12,879 bases of DNA. Source: SIG578 sp036311245. GTDB taxonomy: Bacteria > Bacillota > Clostridia > Oscillospirales > Ruminococcaceae. A program made the translations under genes and the position numbers. Of the stretch, positions 12,747 to 12,879 are shown in pieces (positions within the stretch are counted from its first letter, which is position 1; each line of letters opens with the position of its first letter). Location: NCBI GenBank assembly GCA_036311245.1, contig JAXJQH010000073.1, positions 1-12,879 on the forward strand, given 5' to 3'. The notes under the pieces are model-generated. The model had not been told where the DNA came from. It saw nothing but the letters and a program-made list of their open reading frames with translations, and did not search any database.

Positions 12747-12879
12747 TAAGTTAAGAGTTTGATCCTGGCTCAGGACGAACGCTGGCGGCGCGCCTAACAC
12801 ATGCAAGTCGAACGGAACTTTAATTTAAGCGTTCTTCGGAACAATTGTTTTAAAGTTTAGTGGCGGACGGGTGAGTAAC
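12747..12879 (+). rRNA. rrs: 16S ribosomal RNA, 5' end only
   Basis: The conserved 16S start GAGTTTGATCCTGGCTCAG begins at 12755, equal to E. coli position 9, so the mature 5' end is near 12747. It is followed by GACGAACGCTGGCGGC, ACACATGCAAGTCGAACGG, the variable V1 loop with a TTCG tetraloop, and GTGGCGGACGGGTGAGTAAC at the window end. The rest of the gene lies outside. The pattern is that of Clostridia. Confidence 0.98.

Noticed and set aside
1..12879. Mobile elements, CRISPR arrays, tRNA genes, phage or toxin-antitoxin modules
   Set aside because: No transposase or integrase coding sequence, terminal or spaced direct repeats, or tRNA cloverleaf was seen; base composition and gene style are even across the window.

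Overview
The window looks like chromosomal DNA from a low-to-mid GC Gram-positive anaerobe of the class Clostridia. The signs are strong AGGAGG-type ribosome binding sites, consensus TTGACA/TATAAT promoters, a UvrX-type Y-family polymerase paired with a YolD-like protein, a Bacillus-type pyrimidine-nucleoside phosphorylase, a flavin reductase-rubredoxin fusion typical of anaerobes, and a 16S rRNA 5' end of Clostridia type. An Oscillospirales-like placement is a guess from the first ~130 nt of 16S only. I see no mobile element, CRISPR array or tRNA gene.

Layout. (1) 2-2720, plus strand: the 3' part of a GH13 maltodextrin hydrolase, then a Y-family DNA polymerase (uvrX/umuC type) whose end overlaps a small YolD-like gene. 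(2) 2769-9536, plus strand: a promoter followed by a nucleoside-salvage (deo) operon, deoC-deoD-deoB-cdd-pdp, tightly packed and partly overlapping. It is followed by a GH2 beta-glycosidase and a flavin reductase-rubredoxin gene that may be read through from it. (3) 9532-9575: a perfect 20-bp inverted repeat acting as a two-way terminator between converging genes. (4) 9571-11208, minus strand: one gene coding for an XRE-type helix-turn-helix domain fused to a complete phosphoglucosamine mutase (GlmM). (5) 11209-11489: a divergent control region with a consensus-like promoter each way. (6) 11490-12323, plus strand: an Mrp/NBP35-type iron-sulfur carrier ATPase with its own terminator. (7) 12351-12879: an rRNA operon start with two tandem promoters, each preceded by three phased A-tracts, a leader with a boxA-like element and hairpins, and the first part of 16S rRNA.

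How the genes work together. DeoD and Pdp split purine and pyrimidine (deoxy)nucleosides into base plus pentose-1-phosphate, Cdd turns (deoxy)cytidine into (deoxy)uridine for Pdp, DeoB moves the phosphate to position 5, and DeoC cleaves deoxyribose-5-phosphate to glyceraldehyde-3-phosphate and acetaldehyde. This is a complete salvage and catabolic route without a transporter or regulator in view. The GH13 and GH2 enzymes add cytosolic sugar breakdown.

The most unusual item is the HTH-GlmM fusion. It places a DNA-binding domain on the enzyme that commits glucosamine-6-phosphate to peptidoglycan precursors, and no ATG, GTG or TTG codon lies in frame between the two domains from which a free GlmM could start.
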